DNA of 39,302 nt from Myxococcota bacterium (lineage in GTDB: Bacteria; Myxococcota_A; UBA9160; UBA4427): the NCBI GenBank assembly GCA_029243605.1, contig JAQWRT010000068.1:1-39302 (forward strand). Direction: 5' to 3'. A program made the position numbers and the translations under genes. The stretch's first letter is position 1; each line of letters begins with the position of its first letter. Positions 30,332 to 37,756 of this stretch are shown here, piece by piece. Under the pieces are notes generated by a model. It was not told the origin of the DNA. It ran no database searches and worked only from the letters and a program-made list of their open reading frames with translations.

Positions 30332-31300
30332 ATGCTTCGCCCCCTCACCCTGGTCGCCGCTCTTTTCCTGCTGCTTCCCCCTTGGATTCTGGCCGACTCG
30401 CACTCGCCTCACTCGCCCTCTCCCGCCTCCCCCTACCCGGCCTCTCCCTACGGACCCGAGGATACCCTGGGCGCCATCAACAACTTGTCGCCGGCCAAGG
30501 TGCTGGAGGCCGCGAAGTTGATCACAACGGGCAAGACCTACGCGCTAGGCGTTCCCACCGGCCCGACCACCCCGGCCTACGGGCCTCGCAACTACCAGGT
30601 CACCGTGGTCCAACTCTCCGACGGGATGGGCACGCCCCTGGGCAGCAATCGGGCCACGGGCAACGACGACCTCGTTCAAACATGGATGGGCATCGGGAGT
30701 CAGATCGACGGACTCGGCCACATGGGGAAGAACCACGTCTACTACAACAACACCCGGGCCGACGAGTTCGTCTCCACCGCGGGCCTGCTGAAATTCGGGA
30801 TGGACACCCTCCCCCCCATAGTGACCCGAGGAGTCCTGCTGGACATGACCCAACACTATGGGGTCAGCCCGGTACCCGCGGCCACCGCCTTCAACCCCGA
30901 GGAGATCCAGGCGGCGGCGCGCAGCCAGGGGGTAGAGATCGAAAAGGGCGACGTCGTGCTCTTTCATACGGGTTGGCAGGAACTCGCGGCGAGTGATCCC
31001 AAACGCTTCATGGCCGGACAGCCGGGCCTCGGGCTGGAAGGCGCCCATTACCTCGCCGGACTCGGAGTCGTCGCCATCGGCGCGGATACCTGGGCCCTGG
31101 AGGCCCTGCCCCCGGAAGATCCGACCATGGCCTTTCCCGTCCACCCCGAGCTCCTCGCGCGCTACGGCGTCTACATTCTCGAGAACATGAACACCCAGGC
31201 GCTGGCCGCCGATGGGGTCGGCGAATTTCTCTTCGTGCTCGGCCAACCGCGTCTAGTGGGCACCGTCCAGGCCATCATCAACCCCGTCGCCATCCGCTAG
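30332..31300 (+). CDS. Secreted cyclase-family (KynB-like) hydrolase
   Basis: A 322-residue protein. Start 30332 has AAAAGGAG upstream and gives a signal peptide (LVAALFLLLPPWILA, probable cleavage near residue 21), followed by a Ser/Pro-rich linker. The catalytic fold is the cyclase/kynurenine-formamidase family. The canonical HxGTHxDxPxH metal motif appears as GSQIDGLGH (122-130), with Q124 replacing the first histidine while D126 and H130 remain. Additional blocks are GVLLDMTQHYG and KGDVVLFHTGW. It probably hydrolyses an amide or lactone in the periplasm; the substrate is unknown. It is followed by the tetR-P450 pair but separated from it by a promoter. Confidence 0.83.
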   Translation: MLRPLTLVAALFLLLPPWILADSHSPHSPSPASPYPASPYGPEDTLGAINNLSPAKVLEAAKLITTGKTYALGVPTGPTTPAYGPRNYQVTVVQLSDGMGTPLGSNRATGNDDLVQTWMGIGSQIDGLGHMGKNHVYYNNTRADEFVSTAGLLKFGMDTLPPIVTRGVLLDMTQHYGVSPVPAATAFNPEEIQAAARSQGVEIEKGDVVLFHTGWQELAASDPKRFMAGQPGLGLEGAHYLAGLGVVAIGADTWALEALPPEDPTMAFPVHPELLARYGVYILENMNTQALAADGVGEFLFVLGQPRLVGTVQAIINPVAIR

Positions 31301-31356
31301 CGCCTCCCCCGGCCCGGAGAACCAATCCGAGACCCCCGTGGGGGCCTGGGGATGCC

Positions 31357-31386
31357 TTGACACGCGCGCCCATTATGAGAAACTAA
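31357..31386 (+). promoter_or_regulatory. Candidate sigma-70 promoter of tetR-P450
   Basis: A perfect TTGACA at 31357-31362 is followed after 18 nt by AACTAA (31381-31386), a weak -10. The -10 overlaps the inverted repeat at 31383-31396, as expected for repression by steric block. Confidence 0.45.
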
Positions 31387-31396
31387 CGCTCGTTAG
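31383..31396. promoter_or_regulatory. Probable TetR operator
   Basis: CTAACG-CT-CGTTAG is a perfect inverted repeat with 6-base arms, 32 bp before the tetR start and over the candidate -10. The TAAC/GTTA arms are common among TetR-family operators. It is best read as the autoregulatory site of the adjacent regulator. Confidence 0.6.
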
Positions 31397-31428
31397 CTTT
31401 ATCATCTCTCTCGGCCCGAAGGAATCGC

Positions 31429-32073
31429 GTGCCCCCCAGCCCCGAAATCACCCCCGCCCCGCCCCGGCGGCGCGGCCAGCACACCTCCGAGCGCATCCTC
31501 GATGCCGCCGAGGCCTGCTTTGCTCGCAAGGGCTACGCCGGCACCACCTTGCGCAATGTCGCCAACGTCGTCGGGATCCGCATTCCCAGCCTCTACAACC
31601 ATTTTGCCAACAAGGAGGCACTCTACGCGGCGGTCCTTGAGCGGGGCATGGGGCCGGTGCTGAGCGTCCTCTCCGCCTCCATGGAAGATGTCAGCGGGGA
31701 CTACCCCGAGCCCAATAGCCTGATCCGCGAGATGATGATGCTGCTCGGCGATCGGCCGAACCTTCCCCGCCTGATCCAATACGAGTTGCTCGCCGGAGGG
31801 CAACACCTCGCCCCCCTTCTCGAGAACTGGCTGCGTCCGGCCATCGCCCAGAGCATGAAAATGCTGGAGGCCACCCCTGCGGTGCATCGCTGGGGATCCG
31901 AACAGATGCCCTACCTGCTGGTCACGTTCTTCAACATCGTGGTCGGTCATTTCACCACGGCGAGCCTCACGGAAAACCTGATGGGCAACAACCCGCTTTC
32001 CGCCCAGGGTCTCGCCGAGAGCAGCAAGTTCTACGGAGAAATCTTCGCCAGTTTGATCGAGGCCGAAGACTGA
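31429..32073 (+). CDS. TetR-family regulator
   Basis: A 214-residue protein with a GTG start preceded by GAAGGAA. The helix-turn-helix is TTLRNVANVVGIRIPSLYNHF (about residues 39-59), with the usual preceding helix ILDAAEACFARKGYAG. The C-terminal ligand domain is helical. It lies 85 bp before a P450 on the same strand, and an inverted repeat sits over its own promoter, so it probably represses itself and the P450 until a ligand binds. Confidence 0.92.
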   Translation: MPPSPEITPAPPRRRGQHTSERILDAAEACFARKGYAGTTLRNVANVVGIRIPSLYNHFANKEALYAAVLERGMGPVLSVLSASMEDVSGDYPEPNSLIREMMMLLGDRPNLPRLIQYELLAGGQHLAPLLENWLRPAIAQSMKMLEATPAVHRWGSEQMPYLLVTFFNIVVGHFTTASLTENLMGNNPLSAQGLAESSKFYGEIFASLIEAED

Positions 32074-32158
32074 TTCCTCTTTCCTAACAAAAACAATCGG
32101 CGACCTCGCCCTGACCCCTCACTGATCCATCCCCGTTCTCTTGAAGGAGTACAAACGA

Positions 32159-33388
32159 ATGAACCCCGACATTTCCTACCTCGCGGCCCCCAGCTGGGGT
32201 CCCGAGATGAATCCCCGCTTGGCCTGGCTGCGGGACAACGCCCCGGTCTACTGGTCGGAAAAGGATCAGCTCTGGGTGATTACGCGCTTTGCCGACGTCT
32301 CCTACGTCTCGAAGGATCAGTCGCTCTTCACGTCGGATCAGGGGGTTCGTCCCGCGCTGGATTCGCGACTGGGGTTGATCGACGAACCCGAACCGCGCCA
32401 TGGTCACCTGAGAGCGATGATCAACCGGGGGTTCACGCCTCGGATGGTCAAAAAACTCGAGGAAACCTTTGTCGAAATTACCACCGATTCCATCGACGCC
32501 ATCGCCAAGAGCGGCGAGTGCGATTTCGTCGAATCCATCGCTGTTCCCCTGCCCCTGCTGCTGATTGCCGAGATGATGGGCATCCACAAGAAGGACCGAA
32601 AGCGCTTCCACGCGTGGTCGGATGCCATGATTGCCGGAGACGGAAATTTCGACAATCCCAAAATCATGGCGGCGGCGGGCCAAGCCTTCGTCGAGTATTC
32701 CTCGTACCTCACCGATATCCTCGAGACCCGCCGTCAGAATCCCGAGGACGACCTGGTCAGCATCCTGGTCGGCGCCCACGACGATGGCCTGCTCCAGACC
32801 TTTGAGAATCGCGAGGTCATGAACGAGATGGCGGGATTCGACCAGGGAGCCCTGGCGAACGACGAACTCATCATGCTTCTCACCCTGCTCATGGTGGCGG
32901 GCAACGAGACGACACGAAACGGGATTTCCGGTGGCATGCAACTGCTGATCGAAAACCCCGAAGAGCGCCAGAAGCTCTTGGACGACCCCGGGCTGATCCC
33001 CATGGCGGTGGAGGAAATGCTGCGACTCGTCTCACCCGTCCACAGCTTCGGGCGAACCGTGACACAGGAAACTGAACTGCACGGCGAAAAGTTGCTGGCG
33101 GGCCAGAAGGTCCTGGTGGTCTATCCGTCGGCCAACCGCGACCCAAGGCAATTTGAAGATCCCGAGGTCTTCCGGATCGAACGCAATCCCAGCCACCTGG
33201 CGTTTGGAGTTGGCAGTCACTTCTGCCTGGGCGCCAACCTGGCGCGGATGGAAATGCGCGTCGCTTTCCGGGAATTGCTGGCACGGCTACCCGATATGGA
33301 ATTCAGCGACGGCGGCCCCGTGATCGTCCCCTCTTCCCTGGTGCGGAGCTGCGCCGAAATGAAGGTGCGCTTCAGCGCCGAAGCCTGA
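32159..33388 (+). CDS. Cytochrome P450
   Basis: A 409-residue soluble bacterial P450. Start ATG 32159 is supported by AAGGAG 9 nt upstream. The I-helix oxygen-activation motif is AGNETTRN (247-254), the K-helix ExxR is EMLR (286-289), and the heme loop is FGVGSHFCLG with C356 as axial ligand. It needs ferredoxin and reductase partners, none of which are encoded nearby. The class resembles CYP families that hydroxylate steroids, terpenes or fatty acids; the substrate is not deducible. It is probably cotranscribed with the preceding tetR. Confidence 0.95.
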   Translation: MNPDISYLAAPSWGPEMNPRLAWLRDNAPVYWSEKDQLWVITRFADVSYVSKDQSLFTSDQGVRPALDSRLGLIDEPEPRHGHLRAMINRGFTPRMVKKLEETFVEITTDSIDAIAKSGECDFVESIAVPLPLLLIAEMMGIHKKDRKRFHAWSDAMIAGDGNFDNPKIMAAAGQAFVEYSSYLTDILETRRQNPEDDLVSILVGAHDDGLLQTFENREVMNEMAGFDQGALANDELIMLLTLLMVAGNETTRNGISGGMQLLIENPEERQKLLDDPGLIPMAVEEMLRLVSPVHSFGRTVTQETELHGEKLLAGQKVLVVYPSANRDPRQFEDPEVFRIERNPSHLAFGVGSHFCLGANLARMEMRVAFRELLARLPDMEFSDGGPVIVPSSLVRSCAEMKVRFSAEA

Positions 33389-33395
33389 GCCAGAA

Positions 33396-33423
33396 ACCCG
33401 GGGGAAGGCGTTCTCCCTCGGGT
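33396..33423. terminator. Hairpin between convergent P450 and crcB
   Basis: ACCCGGGGGA (33396-33405) pairs with TCCCTCGGGT (33414-33423), ten pairs including one G-U on the plus-strand RNA, with an 8-nt loop. It sits directly between the two stops. No T-run follows, so it would be a weak or non-canonical terminator. Confidence 0.45.
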
Positions 33424-33435
33424 ACCAGTTCACCC

Positions 33436-33828
33436 TCAGCCCACTCCGGGATGCTGGAGCGCACCCACCAGCCGATAGCCCGCCCAAACCGCTGCCAAGC
33501 CACCCAGGGTACTGACCACGATATTTGCCCACGCGAAGCCCGCTTCCCGGCTTTCGAAGAGAACGAAGGTCTCGAACCCGAAGGCCGAGAAGGTGGTAAA
33601 CCCGCCGAGGAAGCCAGCGACCAGGGCCCAGCGGTACTCATCTCGGATCTCCACCGGCCCGGCAAAAAAGGCGGAGATAGCCCCAACGGCGAAACACCCG
33701 AGAAGATTCACCATCAGGGTGCCCACCGGGAAATGATGGTCGGCAAGACGCTGGGCGAAGCCCGCCATCCCGTAGCGAGCCAGGGTCCCCATGCCGCCGC
33801 CGATGGCGATCAGAATTAACTTCAACAT
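33436..33828 (-). CDS. crcB: Fluoride channel CrcB/Fluc
   Basis: A 130-residue four-helix membrane protein, normal length for a Fluc subunit. The start is at 33828 (MLKLILIAIGGGMG); the open frame extends further upstream without homology. Family blocks are GGGMGTLARYG, GTLMVNLLGCF and the break in helix 3, GFLGGFTTFSAFGFE. It forms dual-topology dimers that expel fluoride. No fluoride riboswitch was recognised upstream; the gene lies 58 bp after the selenoprotein gene on the same strand and may simply be read through from it. Confidence 0.93.
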   Translation of the reverse strand: MLKLILIAIGGGMGTLARYGMAGFAQRLADHHFPVGTLMVNLLGCFAVGAISAFFAGPVEIRDEYRWALVAGFLGGFTTFSAFGFETFVLFESREAGFAWANIVVSTLGGLAAVWAGYRLVGALQHPGVG

Positions 33829-33886
33829 GGGCCGCCCCCCCCGCGATCTCGCCACCGCTTCCCCCTCAAGGGTCCGCCGCGTCGAT

Positions 33887-34438
33887 TCAGTCTTGCACCA
33901 ACCGCGCCACGATTTCCTCGAAGGCTGCATCCGCCATAGCCACCATTTCCTCGTCGGTTCGGTCCTGGATCGGGTGGGGAAGATAGACAGCCGCCGGATC
34001 GGCGCCGAGCGCCTTGGCCTGGCGCAAGGCTCCGTCCTCAAAGACATCGCTGGCGATGAAGACGCCAGGGACGCCCTGCCCTTCGAGATTCACCATGTCG
34101 TGCACACTGCACGACGTGCAGCTGCCTCAATCCGCAAGAGCTTCGACTACTGCCGCGCACTCTTCGGCGATCTGGCGGCGTACGTCGGGTGGAGCGGGCT
34201 TGGTGAACGTGGGCTTGCTGAAGCGCTTGACTCGAGCGCCCCGCTCGCCGAAGAGCTCGGCCAGGCGATCTATGAAGATATCGCCGCGGGCTTTGGAAAT
34301 ATCGAGTAGAGCCAGGTCCAGGCCCTCGAGCGTCTTGGGACGAGGCAACCGCTCTCGAATCGGCAACGAGCGCTCGCCCGTGGGATCGAGAACGACGAAG
34401 CCCGTCGCTGCCTCCGCTCCATTCCCGGTGCTCGTCAT
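33887..34438 (-). CDS. UGSC-motif selenoprotein (in-frame TGA = Sec)
   Basis: A 183-residue protein read through TGA at 34127-34129 (residue 104). The frame before and after the TGA is continuous. The residues around it read LAD-U-GSCTSCSVHDMVNL, i.e. the UGSC motif of a known (seleno)protein family (reported, as I recall, from marine metagenome selenoproteome surveys; some members have cysteine at the U position). The TGA is followed by a good SECIS-like hairpin. U104 and C107 form a selenenyl-sulfide-capable pair, with C110 nearby, implying a redox role. The real stop is TGA at 33887-33889. Its start overlaps the stop of the thioredoxin-fused gene by 4 bp, so the two products probably work together. 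Ignoring Sec would give a 103-residue ORF plus a spurious GTG-initiated ORF at 34105. Confidence 0.9.
34097..34129 (-). promoter_or_regulatory. Sec codon and bacterial SECIS element
   Basis: On the minus strand the TGA (34129-34127) is followed after 11 nt by GTCGTGCA-GTG-TGCACGAC (34115-34097), a perfect 8-bp stem with a GUG loop. The loop G lies 20 nt from the TGA. Bacterial SECIS elements sit immediately 3' of the UGA with a G at the start of the apical loop about 16-37 nt away, and this fits. An overlapping alternative stem (CTGCAC/GTGCAG) is also possible. Confidence 0.8.
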
Positions 34439-35877
34439 GGTCGAATCTCCCGTAGGGTGGGCAGGCTGCCCACCTCACCCGTTACCCAGCCGCCGATCAT
34501 AGTAGAGAACAAGCCGGCGTCGCCCCCACAATACACGACCAGAATACCACCCGGGCGAAACTTCGGAAGGGCCGGCGCGGAAACGCCCACGGGAACACCC
34601 TCGGTGATCCCACCCGCCCCCTGCACGAGTTCCTCGGTGGGGATTATCAACAATTCGTGAAGACGCTCCTGCAGCTGTTTCTTGCTCCAACCCGCCTGAC
34701 TGAATACCCGAGCATGCTCGGGCCCCACGGCCAGGACACAGTCGAAACCCAGGACGAGTTTGGGGTGGATCAGGCTGCGCAGGTTCGCCGCATAGGATCG
34801 CGCAAGAGAGTCGGGCTCCCGAGACAGCTGGTCGACGATGACCCGCGGCCCCTCCCCCGGAAAAAGAGTCACCGTACTGGCGCCGGGCTCGGCCCCCAGA
34901 TCCTCGGAGAGCGGGCCCCAGGGCGAGCCTTCCTCATCTTCGGCAAAACAGAACGAGAGCTTGCCCGGATTCCCAAAAGCCGCGCGATCCACCTCACCGG
35001 GTCTCCCGCCTCCTACGTTGCGAACCACCAACTGCAGCGCACGCCCAATAGTCGCGTTTGCGCGATTGCCCTGCCCAAAGACATTACCCCCGGAATTCAT
35101 CCCGATCGCCCGGCGGATCGGGCCGTTCACGATGATCACCGGGCCCGCGGGCATTGTGGTGGCGAGCAGCCCATGCATATTGAAACGCTCGGTGCAGGCG
35201 GCCTCCACCGCCGCCAGAACCACAGGCAAATACTCGGGACGGCACCCCGCCATAACGGCATTGATCGCCACCTTTTCCACGCTGCACTCGACGAGATCCG
35301 GCGGAACCACCGCCACCACTTCGTCGGGGGCTCGACTGGTTCCCTGAAGCATGGCGAAGACCCGGCGCTCGGTGGGCGGAACCACGGGCAACCCATCCGT
35401 CCAGCCGCGTTCGAAGGCCGCTTCCATTTCGTCTTCCAGAGCCGCGTACTCGACGCGCCTCGCCTTCAGCGAAGCCGAACCAAAGCGAACAGCCAGATCC
35501 AGCGCGTTCTGGGGATCGACGGAAAGCGAGCCGCAACCGGGCCGGAAATCGGGCAGACCCGAACCGAGGTTTTGGGTGGCGGCCAGGCCCTCCCAGGCCT
35601 CCCGATCCCATCCCACCGTCCGGGCTTCTTCCTTCCCCGCCTCCACCCGAATCAGGGTAGGAACGGTTTCAATCGCGTGATGCCAGGAAAATTCAAGCTC
35701 GGTATCGTCCTCGACCGCAAGCCCTTTCGGAAACTCAGGATCGTCCTGGGAGTAAATGGTCAATGCGCCCGCCTCGGCCAGTTGTCCGAGTACCGGAGCC
35801 ACGGTTTCGCAGGTCGGGCAGTCGCGCTTGACGAAGGCGACAAGGCCCGAAGGCAGGACCGGCGGCGAATCGCTCAT
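34435..35877 (-). CDS. Thioredoxin-domain protein partnered with UGSC selenoprotein
   Basis: A 480-residue cytoplasmic protein preceded by AAGGAG. Residues 1-105 are a thioredoxin-like domain with the active site C20-P-T-C23 and the cis-proline in TVPTLIR (P73). Residues about 115-480 are a large domain I do not recognise by name but which looks highly constrained: GWTDGLPVVPPTERR, EKVAINAVMAGCRPEYLPVV, NMHGLLATTMPAGP, MNSGGNVFGQGNRANATIGR, and CGGDAGLFSTMIGGW near the end. Its stop overlaps the start of the UGSC selenoprotein (ATGA). The simplest reading is a two-component redox enzyme in which the CPTC domain recycles the Sec/Cys centre of the partner; the reaction is unknown. Confidence 0.75.
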   Translation of the reverse strand: MSDSPPVLPSGLVAFVKRDCPTCETVAPVLGQLAEAGALTIYSQDDPEFPKGLAVEDDTELEFSWHHAIETVPTLIRVEAGKEEARTVGWDREAWEGLAATQNLGSGLPDFRPGCGSLSVDPQNALDLAVRFGSASLKARRVEYAALEDEMEAAFERGWTDGLPVVPPTERRVFAMLQGTSRAPDEVVAVVPPDLVECSVEKVAINAVMAGCRPEYLPVVLAAVEAACTERFNMHGLLATTMPAGPVIIVNGPIRRAIGMNSGGNVFGQGNRANATIGRALQLVVRNVGGGRPGEVDRAAFGNPGKLSFCFAEDEEGSPWGPLSEDLGAEPGASTVTLFPGEGPRVIVDQLSREPDSLARSYAANLRSLIHPKLVLGFDCVLAVGPEHARVFSQAGWSKKQLQERLHELLIIPTEELVQGAGGITEGVPVGVSAPALPKFRPGGILVVYCGGDAGLFSTMIGGWVTGEVGSLPTLREIRP

Positions 35878-36028
35878 GGAGATGGACTCCTTCCCGGAGG
35901 CGTACAGTATTCACGCTCAGTTCTTCTCAGGATAGCGAGCCCCGGTTCCCGCGCCCGGGGCCGGTAACGCCGGCTCGGAACCGCCGCCCCGGGGCGCTTT
36001 CTTCTCCCCTTGGCTGGCTCCGGAACTC

Positions 36029-36043
36029 TGGCGTAAAGTTTGC
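36029..36043 (+). promoter_or_regulatory. Candidate sigma-54 (-24/-12) promoter
   Basis: TGGC (36029-36032), 7 nt, TTGC (36040-36043): the invariant GG and GC are exactly 10 nt apart as in TGGCAC-N5-TTGC promoters. Transcription would start near 36055, 35 nt before the VOC gene. A sigma-54 activator is encoded at 1782-3098. Confidence 0.5.
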
Positions 36044-36089
36044 CCTAGCCCGCTGCATAAGCAGCCCCTCGAGTTCCGGAGGTACCCCC

Positions 36090-36641
36090 ATGACAACCGC
36101 TTCGCCCATCCAATCGAAAAGCCTGCATCACGTCGCCTACGCAACCCGGGACCCCGAGGCGACCTATGTCTTCTACAGCGAGAAGCTCGGCATGCCCCTG
36201 GTCCACACCGAGAATCACGCCCAGGGCGAAGGCTATTTCCGTCATTTCTTCTTCGACCTCGGCAACGGGGACCATCTGGCCTTTTTCCAGATCGAGGATG
36301 TCGGCGAGAAGGACGACTACTCCACGGCGATCTCCGTGGCTGCCGGGCTGCCGGTCTGGGTCAACCACCTCGCCTTCCGCCTCGATACCGAAGCCGAGCT
36401 CGAAGCCATGGTGACCCAACTTCACACCCGTGGAATCGACCAGATGCAGGAGGTCGACCACGGCTGGTGCCGCTCGGTCTATCTCCTCGACCCCAATGGC
36501 ATCATGGTCGAATTCTGCGTCACCACCGATCTCGAAGCCTTCACCCAGACCGAGGAAGAAGCCCTCGCGCTGCTTCGTCTACCCCCGGGCCAAATCGACG
36601 CGGACTCGGCCAAAGAAACCTCGGTAGCCAAGCCCGCCTGA
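36090..36641 (+). CDS. VOC-family (glyoxalase/extradiol-like) protein
   Basis: A 183-residue protein with GGAGGT before the ATG. It contains one vicinal-oxygen-chelate fold of paired modules: LHHVAYATRDPEATYVFYSEKLGM with the first metal histidine, GDHLAFFQI, VNHLAFRL and PNGIMVEFCV with the final glutamate. Members bind a divalent metal and include glyoxalase I, dioxygenases, epimerases and resistance proteins; this one is not assigned to a subfamily. It is preceded by a candidate sigma-54 promoter and followed 91 bp later by the HupE-like gene. Confidence 0.88.
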   Translation: MTTASPIQSKSLHHVAYATRDPEATYVFYSEKLGMPLVHTENHAQGEGYFRHFFFDLGNGDHLAFFQIEDVGEKDDYSTAISVAAGLPVWVNHLAFRLDTEAELEAMVTQLHTRGIDQMQEVDHGWCRSVYLLDPNGIMVEFCVTTDLEAFTQTEEEALALLRLPPGQIDADSAKETSVAKPA

Positions 36642-36732
36642 GCAATCTCCCGAGGTCCTCCGCTCGAGTGACTTCGGAATGACCCGCTTTATCGCTGACG
36701 GTGATCTGCCACCCCAGCGAACGAGGAATACA

Positions 36733-37746
36733 GTGCCCGAATCCATAAGAACAGTGCGAACCGGCCTGGTCATGCTGGCCCTCGCCTTGCTCCTCCCCTT
36801 CCCAGCCCCCGCCCACCCCCTCGCCCCCGCCCTGCTCGAGGTGAAGGCACTCGACGCTGGCCTGGCCGAGGTGTCGTGGAAAACTTCGCGGCTGCGCCCG
36901 CGCGGCGCCGATATCCGTCCGGTACTCCCCGAAGCCTGCCCCTCCCTCGACGACCCCCAGGTCCGGGAAGATGCCAAGAGCGTGACCCTGGTTTGGACTA
37001 TCCAGTGCCCCGAGGCCACCGGACTGGTGGGCCAGAGCCTGGCGGTCGCCGGCCTCGAGGCCACGCGAATCGATGTTCTGGTCCGGGTGATCCTGCCCGA
37101 TGGCCGAGTGGTCAGCACCGTGCTTCGAGCCGGGGACTCCGTTTTCCTGATTCCCGACCGGGTCACGAAGAGCGCAGTCATCGCGTCCTATACCACCCTC
37201 GGCTTCGAGCATATTCTGAGCGGGCCAGACCATCTCCTCTTCGTTCTCGGCCTGATTCTGCTGGTCGTCGGCGTGCGCCCTCTGGTGAAGACGGTCACGG
37301 CCTTCACCGTGGGACACAGCGTCACCCTCTCCATTGTGGCCCTGGGTTTTGTCCGGGTGCCCTCGGCGCTGATCGAGGTCCTGATCGCGGCCAGCGTGCT
37401 GCTTCTGGCGGTCGAATTGACTACGCGAAGCCCCGACCGGCCGAGTCTATTGCGCCGCAAGCCCTGGCTGGTGGCCCTGGCCTTCGGCCTGCTCCACGGG
37501 ATGGGATTCGCCGGAGCCCTGGCAGAAATCGGTCTGCCGGACGACGAGATTCCCCTCGCGCTCTTCGCCTTCAATGTCGGCATCGAACTCGGCCAACTGG
37601 CCTTCGTCGCCGTCATCCTCGCCGGAGAAGCACTCCTGCGCGGGCCCATAGAGCGCGCGCCGAGTTGGCTGCGCAAGCTCCCGGCCTACACCATCGGAGT
37701 CCTGGCCGTCTACTGGGTCTTGGAGCGCACGGCGGCGATTTTCTAA
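36733..37746 (+). CDS. HupE/UreJ-type membrane protein
   Basis: A protein of about 337 residues from GTG 36733, chosen because GAGG lies 7 nt upstream and it gives a clean signal peptide (TGLVMLALALLLPFPAPAHP); ATG 36679 in the same frame would add 18 residues. A periplasmic beta-rich domain (about 30-155) is followed by about six membrane helices. The family motif is FEHILSGPDHLLFVLGLILL, followed by TAFTVGHSVTLS and HGMGFAGALAE, with conserved histidines typical of HupE/UreJ_2 proteins, thought to handle nickel or another transition metal. No hydrogenase or urease genes are present, so the metal role is inference. It converges with the Tat-exported protein by 10 bp. Confidence 0.85.
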   Translation: MPESIRTVRTGLVMLALALLLPFPAPAHPLAPALLEVKALDAGLAEVSWKTSRLRPRGADIRPVLPEACPSLDDPQVREDAKSVTLVWTIQCPEATGLVGQSLAVAGLEATRIDVLVRVILPDGRVVSTVLRAGDSVFLIPDRVTKSAVIASYTTLGFEHILSGPDHLLFVLGLILLVVGVRPLVKTVTAFTVGHSVTLSIVALGFVRVPSALIEVLIAASVLLLAVELTTRSPDRPSLLRRKPWLVALAFGLLHGMGFAGALAEIGLPDDEIPLALFAFNVGIELGQLAFVAVILAGEALLRGPIERAPSWLRKLPAYTIGVLAVYWVLERTAAIF

Positions 37747-37756
37747 AGGCCCCGGG

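Noticed and set aside
33829..33886. Fluoride riboswitch ahead of crcB
   Set aside because: The gap is only 58 bp and no fluoride-riboswitch fold or motif was recognised.
33887..34105. Separate 72-residue ORF beginning with GTG at 34105
   Set aside because: It is the C-terminal part of the UGSC selenoprotein; the frame continues through the Sec TGA and no ribosome-binding site precedes the GTG.
34127..34438. Premature stop or pseudogene in the UGSC gene
   Set aside because: The TGA is at the motif-defined Sec position, the downstream frame is conserved in character, and a SECIS-like hairpin follows.
34657..35967. 436-codon plus-strand ORF opposite the thioredoxin-fused gene
   Set aside because: It is a shadow of the constrained minus-strand protein, typical of high-GC antisense frames.
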